A stretch of DNA of 64,000 bases from assembly GCA_024509875.1 (NCBI GenBank), contig JAMPIV010004926.1, positions 124,001 to 188,000 on the forward strand, in the 5' to 3' direction. The position numbers and the translations under genes are program-made. The number at the start of each line of letters is the position of its first letter. Position 1 is the first letter of the stretch. This DNA comes from Oreohelix idahoensis (taxonomy: Eukaryota > Mollusca > Gastropoda > Stylommatophora > Oreohelicidae). This document shows, piece by piece, positions 1-10,389 of this stretch. Below the pieces are notes generated by a model. The model worked only from the letters and a program-made list of their open reading frames with translations, did not search any database and was not told where the DNA came from.

Positions 1-323
1 TAAATTGTTGTCTATAATTTTGCATTGTTCCATATCTCTTGAGTTTCATTTTTACTTTGGCTATCAGAAGATTAAACGGTTATCTACCCTTCCAAGATGG
101 AGGTGAAATTCTTTTCTCACCTTAGACGCCGAAAGAAAAACATCAGGAATGTGTATATTTCGATGGATAGTACCATGTTATGTTAAATTATAGAATAAAA
201 GATACATCAGAGTATCTAGTGGTGTAGATATTTTCCTATAACTGACCTCGAAATCCTTGAATCGGTCGGTTGGATAGGAGGGTTGATCAGAGAGTTAACA
301 AGTCACTATCATAAAACAAGCGA
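1..323. other. No recognised feature
   Basis: AT-rich sequence without recognisable coding potential or repeat structure. It should lie in the STAG intron after the 2947-3080 exon. Confidence 0.5.
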
Positions 324-1125
324 TTGTTACCGAAACAGAACCAGGCTCGACATACCCACAATGAACAATTAGGTATAAAATGGACAAATGGAAAATTCCT
401 GGGGGACCTGGATTTCGCAGATGATTTAGCATTCTTAAGTTCAACACCCAGACAATCCCAAGAAGCAGTAAATAATTTGTGTCATCTCTCGGTTAAAATA
501 GGTCTCCAAATAAATGCCTCTAAAACTAAAGCTATGAACTTTTCTAACGAGACCTTTGATATCATCTTGAACGGGGAAAAACTACAGAAAGTTGAAAGTT
601 TCAATTATTTAGGCAGTAAAATGACTCAGGATGGTGACACAACAAGAGAAATCCATACTAGAATTGCTTTGGCAGCTAGTGCCTTCAATAGATTATCTAA
701 CATTTGGAAATTACGATCATTGAATATACATACCAAGCTTCGTCTGTTTAATTCAAATGTTATCTCAGTGTTAACATACGGCTGTGAGAGTTGGAAAATA
801 ACAAAATCATTGGAGAACAAGCTGAATACATTCGAGAACAAATGTCTTAGAAAACTCATGAACATCAGTTGGAAAGAATTCAAGACTAATCGACAAATAA
901 GAGAAGACTCTAGGCAGAAATATGTCTCCGACTATATAAGGAAAAGACGATGGTCATATATCGGTCATGTCCTACGAATGCAAAACAACAGAATACCACT
1001 ACAGGCGCTCACTTGGGTTCCTGAGGGTAAGAGGAAAAAAGGAAGACCAAAAGAAACACTCAGAAGAACAATAATAAGAGAAGGAAGAACGTTGGGCCTA
1101 AATAATGTGCAAGAGCTAAGAGAAG
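324..1125 (+). mobile_element. LINE family C1 fragment: reverse-transcriptase C-terminal half
   Basis: A 5'-truncated non-LTR retrotransposon fragment. The open frame starts in the palm domain, with the catalytic FADDLAFLS near 410-435, then SKTKAMNF, YLGSKMTQDG and YGCESWKI. These are the thumb-region landmarks of endonuclease/RT LINEs of the RTE/CR1-like type, followed by the usual C-terminal WSYIGHVLR...EGKRKKGRPK block. No endonuclease domain is present. Near 1126 the frame passes without a stop into a different LINE family, so the 409-codon ORF 324-1553 is a fusion of two elements rather than one protein. Confidence 0.8.
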
Positions 1126-1590
1126 TGCGTCTCTATGGTGCGGAATGCTGGAAAGTTACAGAGAAGGAAATGTCGAAATTGTCCTCTTTTCACACAACAT
1201 GCCTAAGAAAAATTCACCGAATCTTTTGGCCGAATACCATCACTAACCAAGATCTGCTTACTCGTAGCAAGCAAGAGGACATGCACCCCATCATAGCTGG
1301 CAGACGCTGGAGCTGGGTTGGCCATGTCCTCAGAAGAGACCCCGATGCCATCACAAGAACAGCTATACTTTGGACCCCTGAAGGAAAACGAAAGAGAGGC
1401 CGACCAAAAACAACCTGGCGGAGGACTGTGGAGGCTGAGATGCAAAGAATGAACCAGAGTTGGGGCACTGTACGAAGGATGGCCACCGACCGAGCAAAGT
1501 GGAATCAATTTGTTGTTGCCCTACAAGACGCCACTAGGCGTGATCGCCACTGACTGCTTTGACAGTCGGCGGCTAAGGATCAAAGAAGAA
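1126..1590 (+). mobile_element. LINE family A, 5'-truncated 3' end
   Basis: Begins RLYGAECWKVTEKEMSKLSS and continues to RRWSWVGHVLRRDPDAITR and the GKRKRGRPKTTWRRTVEAEM block, then a stop and a short 3' UTR ending in (GAA)n near 1575-1590. The same family occurs at 3692-4457, 22630-28101, 11735-11900 and 63661-63760. Joined in frame to LINE C1. I could not read a clear target-site duplication at this copy. Confidence 0.85.
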
Positions 1591-2469
1591 GCAGATGCTA
1601 GTTCTTACTTACAGTGAAATTTGATGTTACCATATTTCACTATAGTGATGTTATACTCACACCACGGAAATAATGAAAACTTTGTTTCCATTATTTTTGC
1701 GGGCATGGGGAGTAATGTTATGATTAAAATTCATAACGTTTGTGTCGGTATATTAAATAGCTTGACTGCGCTCCTTGTTTGTTTATTTTATGCAGAGTCA
1801 CTTATTAATACAGGAAGTGACATCATGCCGATTTGGTTTGGCAGATGTGAAACTAAAAATGCAGAAGTGAGGAGATTGTCTGCTAGGTCTTCTACCATTG
1901 TGTGTCATGGCGAGTGGACGCATGTGTTTGAGCTCCTAAATTTAAGTGTCTATCACTGAGTTATTTCATTACTAATACATCAAGATCTTCTGTGAGGTGT
2001 ATCTAGTTATCTGCATTTACAGGGAGTATAGCTTCTCAATGTCGAGTGTGAATATATATTTAAAATATTGAGAATGGAAAGGACAGCATTCCAGACATGA
2101 ACTGACTGCCTAAAGTTATATCGATGACTGCATATTATATGCCATTGTATATTGGCCTGAACTGTATTGAATTTGGAGCAACGTGAAGTATTAATAAAAA
2201 TGTATACCGTCCACTTCTTCCATTGTGGCTCAAATAATTCTAATTGATGTTGGCTTGTTTCGGTGTCTGATACGTCTACTACCCTAGAAGTGATCTTGGC
2301 CACAGGAACTATCCTGTCACTATATATTAACATTCACATATAAAAGACATGTAACACCCACATAACGTCTAAAAAAATAAATTTTTTAAATTGATTTACG
2401 GTCACGTGAACATATGGTCATACACTGGTTTGTTATTTTCCAAACTGTTAGTAAATTTATTAATATGGC
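1591..2469. other. Intronic sequence, nothing recognised
   Basis: AT-rich, with only short ORFs. A stretch at about 2215-2316 on the minus strand has splice-like borders but does not fit the phase or sequence expected for the next STAG exon. Confidence 0.4.
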
Positions 2470-2795
2470 CCTTCAGACTGTTTTATGAGAATGGTGTATC
2501 AGCATCATCACACTTCAACTCTCCAAGGAGCACATTCCTTCAACAAACTTATGCCAAGTCTTTCTGTCCCGTGCCATCAGCTCAAGGTCTTTCCATGTCT
2601 TCATCTACTTCATGTCTGCCTCCAGTTCTCTTTTCCATGTGTTCTTTGGTCCCCTTCTACCTCTCTTACCCTGAGGATTCCAGAACAAAGACTGCCTGGA
2701 AATGCTATAGAGGGTTTTCTCAGTGTGTGTCCTATCTCATCTCTTGTTCCAATGGCAGTTGTCTGGTTCTTATCACTAGTTCCACTTTACTGATC
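2470..2795 (-). mobile_element. LINE family F, decayed 3' end
   Basis: Read on the minus strand it shows the remains of the IGHTLRKP motif, then a degraded GKRKRGRPK / TWRRDLEADMK-like block and a WHKFVEGMCSL-like end, in broken frames with several stops. The end is near a GAT-rich tail. A related copy lies on the plus strand at 7895-8140, and a smaller relic near 11255-11330. Confidence 0.6.
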
Positions 2796-2946
2796 GTGTC
2801 ATACAATTTCAATCCTTCTATTCTACGCAGCAATCAATGGTGTAGGTCATACATTTATTTACTGCTGCTTGACAAGGCATGTATTTACTCAGCATAAAAT
2901 CAGCTTTCATCAAATGAAAAAATAAAAGAACAAAACTGCTAGATAC

Positions 2947-3080
2947 CTTCATGTAATGTTTGAACACGGTAGCTGCAACTTTGATGTGGACAATGTTATA
3001 GACAACTAGTTTACAAAAACTTGCTAGGAAGTTCTTCCTCTTATGCAACTCTTCAATTTTCACATTCTCATCCACATCTT
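2947..3080 (-). CDS. STAG: STAG/SA cohesin subunit, internal exon (fifth and last one seen)
   Basis: 134-bp internal exon of a cohesin SA/STAG (Scc3) homologue. On the minus strand the acceptor is ...tcttacag and the donor is AAG|gtatct. The frame continues the split codon left by the 6729-6885 exon (one base, G, carried over). The peptide carries the family signature [19 protein letters not shown] followed by VFKHYMK; vertebrate STAG1/2 have the very similar IEALHKRRNLLAAFCKL and FKQYMK at this place. SA subunits bind the kleisin RAD21 and hold cohesin on chromatin. The acidic stretch just before IEEL (EDEDEDVDEN) also fits the family. The next exon should begin with the conserved NDYGD-type segment; I could not find it between 1 and 2947. 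Confidence 0.85.
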
Positions 3081-3691
3081 CTGTAAGAATAAAAGAAACC
3101 ACTTTGAATAAACTCACTTTTACACATATAATGTCCAAACTTTCTCTAAAATAAAATGTCCGTACTAGTCCACCCCAAGGGATGGAACTTTGTCTCGGAG
3201 CGCATTATGGTTGTAAAACTAAAAGAAGGAGAAACCATAGCCAACTTGGTCATAGTGTATAGGCCAAATGAGGATGAGAGAGCAGAGGTCAAGGAGGAAT
3301 TCTTCGAGCTGCTTCAAAGGACAGTGGATGACTGCCAAGATGAAATTATCATGCTCTGAGATTTCAATGTCAGAGTTGGGTATGACCATGCTAGATAATG
3401 TGGAGTTATCGGAAGATATGGAGAAGATATTGTTAGGAGGAGCTCATTCAAATATGTCCGGGATGCTCGAGTCTGGAGGGGGCCAGAGATTGGAAGAGAC
3501 CACTACCTTCTTACAATCAAAAGAACAACTGAAAGAGTTGCTCAACCTAGGAAGTGCCTAACATCATGCAAGAAACCAAGTAAACAAACAGGAGAAATGA
3601 GCATTAAGACCTACAAGGTGAGAGAGCCAGAAATTAAGACCAGATATCAGTGGCTTATTGCTACAGTGGTGAGAAACACAGAAGAACAACC

Positions 3692-4457
3692 TTCTTCTTC
3701 TTCTTTGATCCTTAGCCGCCGACCATCAAAACAGTCAGTGGCCATCACGCCTAGTGGCGTCTTGTAGGGCAACAACAAATTGATTCCACTTTGCTCGGTC
3801 GGCGGCCATCCTTCGTACAGTGCCCCAACTCTGGTTCATTCTTTGCATCTCAGCCTCCACAGTCCTCCGCCAGGTTGTTTTTGGTCGGCCTCTCTTTCGT
3901 TTTCCTTCAGGGGTCCAAAGCATAGCTGTTCTTGTGATGGCATCGGGGTCTCTTCTGAGGACATGGCCAACCCAGCTCCAATGGTGTGCATTTCCTCTTG
4001 CTTGCTCCGAGTAAGCAGATCTTGTTTGGTGATGGTATTCTGCCAAAAGATTTGGTGAATTTTTCTTAGGCATGTTGTGTGAAAACAGGGCAATTTCGAC
4101 ATTTCCTTCTCTGTAACTCTCCAGCATTCTGCACCATAGAGAAGCACAGAAAGCACACAGCTCTGATATAATCTTAATTTTGTGCTTGTGCTGTATTGAG
4201 AGGACTTCCAGATGTTGTTTAGGCTAAAAAAGGTTGTTCTTGCCTTATTCATTCTGATGTTGATGTCTTTGCCTGCCCCACCGTCTGGTGTTACTATGCA
4301 TCCTAGGTATGTGAAGGAGTCTGTCTGTACCAGTTGCTGATTCCTTACTGATATGGGCTCAGGGTTGCTCACATTGAGCGTCATGACCTCTATGCATATT
4401 CCAGATCTTCCAATGTAGAAAATGTAGTCCATCTTATTGCTCTTGGACTGCCCTCTA
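3692..4457 (-). mobile_element. LINE family A insertion with 12-bp target-site duplication
   Basis: 5'-truncated LINE A in antisense inside LINE B. The flanks carry a perfect 12-bp duplication, AGAAGAACAACC, at 3680-3691 and 4458-4469. The (GAA)n tail lies at the left. Compared with the copy at 22630-28101 it lacks about 110 bp near 4385. Protein landmarks on the minus strand are YLGCIVTPDGG, YGAECWRVTEKEM and GKRKRGRPKTTWRRTVEAEM. Confidence 0.9.
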
Positions 4458-5146
4458 GAAGAACAACCAAATGACTTGGAAACCCTCTGGCTTAAATTCA
4501 AGGACACCATAAAGACAGCTGCTGCAGAAGCATGTGGTGAAGTCTGACTTGGGAACAAGAGAAAGAGGACACCTTGGTGGATAGAGGAAGTCAAAGAGAA
4601 AATAAGAGGGAAGAAAATGGCATGGAAACAATACTTAGGAGCGAAAAACACAGCAGGACAAATAGAGAAATATAGAGAATATGTGATACTCAGAACAGAA
4701 GCAAAGAACAAGGTGCTAGCAGCTAAACAGAAGTCCTGGGAAGAATTTGGAGAAAAGCTAGAAAAAGATGTGCAAGAAAACCAGAAATGGTTCTATAAGA
4801 CCCTAAAGAATACGAGGAAGGAAAAACAATGCCCTCTCAAATTTATAAAGGACAAGCAAATAATTGCTTTACTGCCCCGAAGGAAGTAATGGAAAGATGG
4901 AAAGAATATTTCTCAGAACTCCTTGATGGTGAGCAAGGTCAAGAATCAGAAATGATAACCACTAGAAAACGAAGATGACTGTATACCGCTCCACCTATGT
5001 CCCAGTCTTGACATATGGATGCGAGTCATGGGCAATGACTACAACCCACAAAAGCCAGATCCAAACCTCAGAAATGAGGTATCTGAGGAAGGTGGTTGAA
5101 GTAACAAGAAGAGACATGGTCCGCAGCCAGACGATACGACAAGGCC

Positions 5147-5149
<3 letters not shown>

Positions 5150-5222
<73 letters not shown>
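5150..5222 (+). repeat. Poly-C run, 73 bases, inside LINE B
   Basis: An uninterrupted run of 73 C residues. The same place in the LINE B copy at 12212-12995 (about 12718-12728) reads TACCCCCTGCAG, so the run grew from a 5-base C tract. It gives a poly-proline or poly-glycine reading on the two strands that is not a real protein. Run length in an assembly may be inaccurate. Confidence 0.9.
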
Positions 5223-5223
<1 letters not shown>

Positions 5224-5529
5224 CAGACCCAAGTAGAACATTCCCAACTAAGATGGTTTGGCCATGTCTGCAGAATGGGAGAAGATCGGCTACCACGACA
5301 AGCATGAGAAACAAAGAGCCAGGGATCCAGACCTCTAGGACGACCCAGAGTTCGCTGGGAGGACAACATTAGACAATCTTTGAAGGACCGAGGACTAGAA
5401 TGGAATCAGGCCAGGAGGAAGACAACCGATAGGATAGTCTGGCGCTCTCTCTCCCAAACCTCTACACCTCCCTGTAGAAGGGGAACGATTAAGTAAGTAA
5501 TAAGTACTAGTCCACCCTAAGGGCCTCCG

Positions 5530-5820
5530 TATTTTCTCCAGTTTATGAATCCTTATACTTTCTCGACCCTACAGATCTCCATACTTTCTCCACCTTGTGG
5601 ATCTCGACACTTTATCCACCCTGTGGATCTCCATACCTTCTTAACACCATATATGGCCCATACTTTCTCCACCCTCCACATCTCCCTACTTTCTCCACAC
5701 CATATATGTTCATACTTTCCTCACAACATAGATGTTCATATTTTCTCCACCCTACAAATCTTCATACATTCTCCACACTGTATGTGTGTCCATACTTTCT
5801 CCACATTACAGATGTCTCTG
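5530..5820 (+). repeat. Degenerate minisatellite, unit about 25-30 bp
   Basis: Around ten imperfect copies of a unit built on TCCATACTTTCTCCACC followed by a variable ACAGATC / TATATATG part. The open frames across it are by-products of the repeat. Confidence 0.75.
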
Positions 5821-6728
5821 GTTTATAAACACTGCAGACTCTTAGAATATGTTGGCTAATATTTAATTTATATTTATTTTAAAAGATAGTTTTAGCCAAA
5901 TCAATGTTTTTTTTTTACAATTTCTCTAACTCAGATATGCCAAAATGTTGCAAATTTGCTGATTTACATCACATATTAACTCTTTCTGTCCAAGGCAATG
6001 TTCTGTTTCCCCATTTGGTGATGTTTTAAAACAAGTGGTAAACACAACGATTTTTGAGAAAATATCTTAAAACGTATGTAAAATGGTTGTAATTTGGCTG
6101 AAGAATATTTGTAAGTAAGTCTTGTCTGCACTGTGCAGTTCCCAGGGGTCTCTGATAACACAAATAAAGAATATTACTATTGTTCTTTCAGGCATGTTGC
6201 ATTAGGTGAACGAATGAAAAAACTGTACTTTCAAAAGGTTAAGAATTGGGCATGCAGGCCCTCTAACATTCTGCCCTTCCCTTCTCACTCATCTTGCGTT
6301 CTGTACCCTTTCATTCCCACATGTTACTTTAAGCATTATTTAAAAGCATGCAACATTATAAAGGTAATACAACAACATATATTTACATTATCCAATTACA
6401 ATAAAAAATTAAGTATGTTTATTTTTAAAACACTAATTTTAAAAAAAACATCCATACAGTAAATACGACAATAATTTGAACATAATCAGACTGGGGTGGC
6501 ATAGAATTAGAACTTATGAAATGCTTGAGCAGTCTGACATTGAATGAGTTGGGTTTTTCTTTGCCCTCTCAAACTTAAGAGCAGAATCAGATAGAACGAA
6601 CAAACTTTATTGTCTAGCTGGAAAAAGTTGATAAAGTTTTGTGTGCAAACAATAAGTTTATTTAGACAGTACCAAGTCTAATGGTCTGATGTTCTTTCTG
6701 AGCTGGTACACAAGCACATACTACTTAC

Positions 6729-6885
6729 CATCTTCATCTTCAATGAATACTTTTGTCTTAAGAAAATCACTGAGATGGGCAGTTAGTTTAGGTTCAACAT
6801 CGTACACAACAGGTTTCATTAGAGGATTCCTTTCTCCCAAGTGGGGTCTGAATACAATCAGGAAGTCACAGATGCTTAAATATGC
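6729..6885 (-). CDS. STAG: STAG/SA cohesin subunit, internal exon (fourth seen)
   Basis: 157-bp exon bounded on the minus strand by acceptor ...cttctttag and donor GATG|gtaagt. It reads AYLSICDFLIVFRPHLG... and ends in an acidic FIEDEDED segment that runs into the next exon. Human STAG1/2 have the counterpart AFTILCDILMIFSHQ... ...FIEQDD at the same place, so both order and content match the family's HEAT-repeat region. Its start follows the 8888-8980 exon in phase 0. The 3.6-kb intron that follows carries LINE B, LINE A and the poly-C run. Confidence 0.85.
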
Positions 6886-6929
6886 CTAAAGAAGAGCATA
6901 AATACAGCCATAAAGAAAATGTTAAAACG

Positions 6930-7110
6930 TAAATATGGATGGGTGTGAAAAAAAAATTGAAAAAAGGTGATTCGTCTTACGAGGACAAAAGACAAAGAAA
7001 ATAGCCAACGTTACGGCCACAAGGCCTTCGTTAGGGAAAGGAAAGAAAGGAAAGAAAGTGAAGGCTAGATAGGACACATAAGAACCTAAATAAATATACA
7101 AATTAAACCT
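6930..7110 (+). repeat. SINE-like dispersed repeat (copy 1)
   Basis: Contains CGTCTTACGAGGACAAAAG and GGCCACAAGGCCTTCGTTAG, closely matched in the insertion at 15575-15956 (CGTCTTACAAGGAGAAAGG, GGCCACAAGGCCTTCGTCAG). A short dispersed element, probably a SINE; no tRNA-type promoter could be confirmed by eye. Confidence 0.55.
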
Positions 7111-7229
7111 AGGTACTTCCCTGAAGGCATCAAAGTCCTAACACTTTTAAAACGTAAATAAAGAGGATCAAAATATGACTGAAGATTAAAGACAGATGAT
7201 CATTAACATAATTATACAAGACCAATAGT

Positions 7230-7400
7230 AGGATGCCCCGTATACAAGGTTGTGTAGAGGGTTGGCAACCCCATCATGAAAAACAAGTTGATGCAAGAGT
7301 TTCTACTTTTACTAGCCTTCCTTAAGGAGACCATCTACAATGGTGGCTCTATGCTACATAAGGAGCCAAAAAAAGGTGATGATGATGATGATGAAGGTAG
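7230..7400 (+). repeat. SINE/LINE-like repeat with (GAT)n tail
   Basis: Short repeat with GGGTTGGCAACCCCATCATG near the head, CTCTATGCTACATAAGGAGCC before the end, and a (GATGAT)n tail at about 7375-7393. Related copies lie at 53575-53710 (plus) and 54040-54215 (minus); part of the same pattern appears at 20940-21330. Confidence 0.55.
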
Positions 7401-7894
7401 GATAAAACTATATGGTCAAAAAAATGGCTGAACACAAACAGAAATAACTATAGTCACAAATATCTCGTGTGATCATAGGTCCTAATTTGGATCAAAGAAT
7501 AGGATCACTGTACCTATGTTGTTATTCTTCTCGGTGTTGTTGATGTTAATGTGGGATGCCAACAGCAAGACCACATGTAAAATAATGGTTGGGTTGACTA
7601 ATTAAGCTGCTAATCAACAGGGGCTCCCCTCAGCTGTTTAAGTAGGATCTTCCACAAGCTTTTTCTTTCTCACCAAACTACCACATCAGCTCAACTAATG
7701 GATGACCCCAAACATAGGTTGGCCCACACGTTATAAACACGGAGGGGCCAACATAACCTCCTGCAGTTTGTTAAAAACATGCTCAGATGACTGTACTCTT
7801 TGTCCACAAATTGTATTTAGTCAGCAACACGAGACACTGGGTTTCAATGTTTCTGTTTGACAAGATTAATTCATCACAGAGTTGTTTTTTTTAA

Positions 7895-8140
7895 CAAGAG
7901 GTGTTGCCAAGACAATGGGACTGGATAGGACACTTATTGAGGAAACCAGTTAATAGCATTACAAGGCTGTCCTTATTCTAGAGTCCCCAGGGTTACAGAA
8001 ATAGAAAGAGAGAAAAAAAAAACACATGAAAAATAGACTGAAGACAGATATAAAGAAGACATGCAATGACCTAACATGGATGGCACAGGATGGGAAGGTA
8101 AACTTGCTGAAGGTCTATGCTCCACAAGGATAATAAATGA
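7895..8140 (+). mobile_element. LINE family F, decayed 3' end
   Basis: Reads WIGHLLRKPVNSITRLSLF, then a stop and a degraded basic block, then GLCST and an AATGAATGA tail. Same family as 2470-2795, opposite strand. Confidence 0.6.
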
Positions 8141-8300
8141 ATGACAGATTTGTGTCACTCTCATAACACAAAGCATTGTCCTTTATCCTATCCCAGCGCA
8201 TTCAAAATTCAGATGATAATAAATGAATGAATGACAGATATTTGTCACACTCTCTATACAAGGCATTGTCCTTCATCCTATCCCAGTGCATTCAAAATGA
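8129..8300 (+). repeat. Two-copy tandem duplication, unit about 85 bp
   Basis: The segment beginning GATAATAAATGAATGACAGA and ending CAGCGCATTCAAAAT is repeated once with a few differences. It starts at the tail of the LINE F relic. Confidence 0.75.
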
Positions 8301-8584
8301 AGATTACTTACAAGCATGAAGAAGAGCATTAAATAAATGACACTGATTACAGACTTAAGGACATGTCTGGACACTTAAAAAATGTGATTATCTTACAACC
8401 AAGTGAACAATGGAACCTTAGTTAACATTTTTTTAGGACAATAGATCTTACACAGGTATTATGTCATCTGATTTTTATCTGACAGGATAGTATATTCTTA
8501 ATAGTACTTCTGTCCTTCAAGTGTTGCAGTTGGACAATCATACTGATGCCAATGTCATTTTCTTTTGCAGTGAGTTCTTAAATC

Positions 8585-8866
8585 ATGAAAGGGGACCTAA
8601 GACGCACTAACAGTGATAAATGCAGTCAGCGAATCAGAGCTGACCAAGACCCTACTCCACCTCCAAGTGGTGGTCCTGGAAACAGGATGCATCACTGCAG
8701 TCTGGCTAAGAGAGTAGGGATCGAAGTGGGAAGGTTAACCTGGTCCCAAAAAAATGCCATGCTGGTCAGATGTGTCGGCCATAAGGCGGAATTATCGCAG
8801 CTTCACTGTAAACGGACACAATGCAACCAACGTCCTTTCAGGACGAACAAAGAAGAAGAAGAAATC
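8585..8866 (+). repeat. Unclassified LINE/SINE 3' end with (GAA)n tail
   Basis: A short element ending GGACGAACAAAGAAGAAGAAGAA. The last part (CCAACGTCCTTTCAGGACG) resembles a stretch at about 49145-49165. Its tail ends about 20 bp from the donor of the STAG exon 8888-8980 but does not touch the GT. Confidence 0.5.
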
Positions 8867-8887
8867 CCGAAAAAGCTGGAGACTTAC

Positions 8888-8980
8888 TTCTTCCTTGACT
8901 TTCTCACTTTCATGGAACATCAACTCATGGCAGCACAACATAAGATGTGAAAGTTTCTTTCTCAGTCTCTTCATCTCATC
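8888..8980 (-). CDS. STAG: STAG/SA cohesin subunit, internal exon (third seen)
   Basis: 93-bp, 31-codon exon, phase 0 at both ends. Minus-strand acceptor ...cacttttaag, donor GAAGAA|gtaagt. The peptide opens DEMKRLRKKLSHLM and ends HESEKVKEE, corresponding to the RLKKQMRVFCQICQH...VKEQ part of STAG1. Identity is modest in this exon alone; the call rests on collinearity with the two following exons and on exact splice phase. A LINE/SINE-type (GAA)n tail ends about 20 bp beyond the donor site. The intron preceding this exon is 43.2 kb long. Confidence 0.8.
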
Positions 8981-9128
8981 CTTAAAAGTGAAAAGAAAAA
9001 AAACAAAGGAAAAATGTATGGCATGTAAAATTAACTTTTAAGCTACCAGATCAATGTTATCTCCAGTTCCATTCTTCGTGTTTTTTTTTTTTGGTTTTCA
9101 TCTTCCTCTCTTACTATGCATGGAAGTA

Positions 9129-10269
9129 CGAGGGCTGTCCGGAAAAGAACCAGCCATAATTAATATTAGAAAAACCGTTTGCTCGACATCGATGTAACTT
9201 GGCAGTCAAATAGAGTGGCCTGTTATGCACATACGTGTGCAATGTTGACGTTGCTGCACCAGTCAGTGCGACCGTTAAAAGCCGTTTAGTGAGCACGTGC
9301 ACTGTGTGGTCGTCGCATTCAAAATGGCTGAACGAGTAGAGCAAAGAATCTGCATCACATTTTGCGTCAAGCTGCAACATTCCTCCACGGAAACTATTAT
9401 GATGATTCAGAAGGCTTTTGGAGACGATGCAACGAGTGCTACACAAATAAAAGTGTCACACAAACGCTTCAAAGATGGTCGAGAATCTGTTGAATGGGAT
9501 CTCATTTCTGGAAGGCCTGCAACAAGCAGAACACCGGAAAATGTTGAACGTGTACGGGCTGCAATCAACAAAGATCAGCGACTGACAGTGCGAGAACTAG
9601 AAAAAGATCTGGTAATTCCAAAAACTATTGTATCCGAGATTCTGACCCAGGATCTGGGTATGAGACGTGTCGTGGCAAAATTTGTTCCGCGGATTCTGCT
9701 ACCAGAGCAGAAGGAACTTCGTGCCACAGTTGCTAATGATTTGCTTCAAACCGCAACCAATAACCCAGATTTCATGAAGAAAGTCATAACCGGAGATGAA
9801 TCGTGGATTTACTGCTATGATCCAGAAACGAAGGCTCTGTCGTCTCAGTTGAAGTCGCCTGGTTTTCCACGCCCGAAGAAGGACTTCCAGAAATGGGGTC
9901 ACATTCAACAGATTCTCGACCATCTTTGAAGCGTTTGTGCCACACCTTTATTTGTGTAGCGCTCATTGCATCGTCTCCAAAAGCCTTCTGAATCATCATA
10001 ATAGTTTCCGTGGAGGAATGCTGCAGCTTGACGCAAAATTTGATGCAGATTCTTTGCTCTACTCGTTCAGCCATTTTGAATGCGACGACCACACAATGCA
10101 CGTGCTCACTAAATGGCTTTTAACGGTCGCACTGACTGGTGCAGCAACGTCAACATTGCACACGTATGTGCATAACATGCCACTCTATTTGACTGCCAAG
10201 TTACATCGATGTCGAGCAAATGGTTTTTCTAATATTAATTATGGCCGGTTCTTTTCCAGACAGCCCTCG
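9129..10269 (+). mobile_element. mariner-type transposon with long inverted arms, TA target duplication
   Basis: The unit starts CGAGGGCTGTCCGGAAAAG and ends in the reverse complement, with TA on both sides (9127-9128, 10270-10271). The left ~380 bp (5' UTR, start codon and helix-turn-helix coding part) recur as a near-perfect inverted copy at about 9890-10269. So both ends are 5' ends of the same mariner, and the 3' half of the transposase, with the second and third catalytic acids and the original 3' end, is missing. A TA-flanked unit suggests it moved, or could move, as one piece. Confidence 0.9.
9297..9929 (+). pseudogene. mariner transposase, N-terminal two-thirds
   Basis: From the start near 9324 (MAERVEQRICITFCVKLQHS) it has the mariner N-terminal helix-turn-helix (IQKAFGDDATSATQIKV...KRFKDGRESVEWD), the second DNA-binding part (ERVRAAINKDQRLTVREL) and the first catalytic aspartate in ITGDESWIYCYDPETK. 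It then runs into the inverted arm soon after SPGFPRPKK and ends. The later catalytic motifs (HDNA and the final D) are absent, so it cannot be an active transposase. The inverted arm encodes the same N-terminus on the minus strand (10101-9907). Confidence 0.85.
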
Positions 10270-10389
10270 TATATTTGGAGTCATCCTTATATGACCACCA
10301 GCTATGCACAATGCTACACTGCATGTGCATGGAAGTCAACCTCCTATGTCTGTGAGGCTAATTACATCTCCACTGACTCTTGAAATCAT

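Larger units (their letters stand above)
3150..5500 (+). mobile_element. LINE family B copy, endonuclease to 3' end, internally deleted and interrupted
   Basis: From 3150 an endonuclease-like region reads IVYRPNEDERAEVKEEF, a degraded DFNVRVG metal-binding motif near 3360, and a GRDHY relic. It is interrupted by LINE A (3692-4457), then resumes with the inter-domain helix region (KNKVLAAKQKSWEEFGEKL, 4617-4889). At about 4965 it jumps directly to the C-terminal MTVYRSTYVPVLTYGCESW block, so the RT core is deleted. It ends near 5495 with the AAGTAAGT-type tail that marks this family. Compare the cleaner 3' copy at 12212-12995. Confidence 0.75.

Noticed and set aside
1126..1553. Host endonuclease-reverse-transcriptase gene
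   Set aside because: Multicopy LINE sequence with truncation and tail; not a host gene.
2007..2333. Minus-strand ORF with splice-like borders (about 2215-2316) as the next STAG exon
   Set aside because: Entry in phase 0, required after 2947, gives an immediate stop, and the sequence does not show the conserved NDYGD segment.
4995..5369. Poly-glycine and poly-proline ORFs across 5150-5222
   Set aside because: Products of the 73-base C run inside a dead LINE; no protein-like composition outside it except LINE B on the plus strand.
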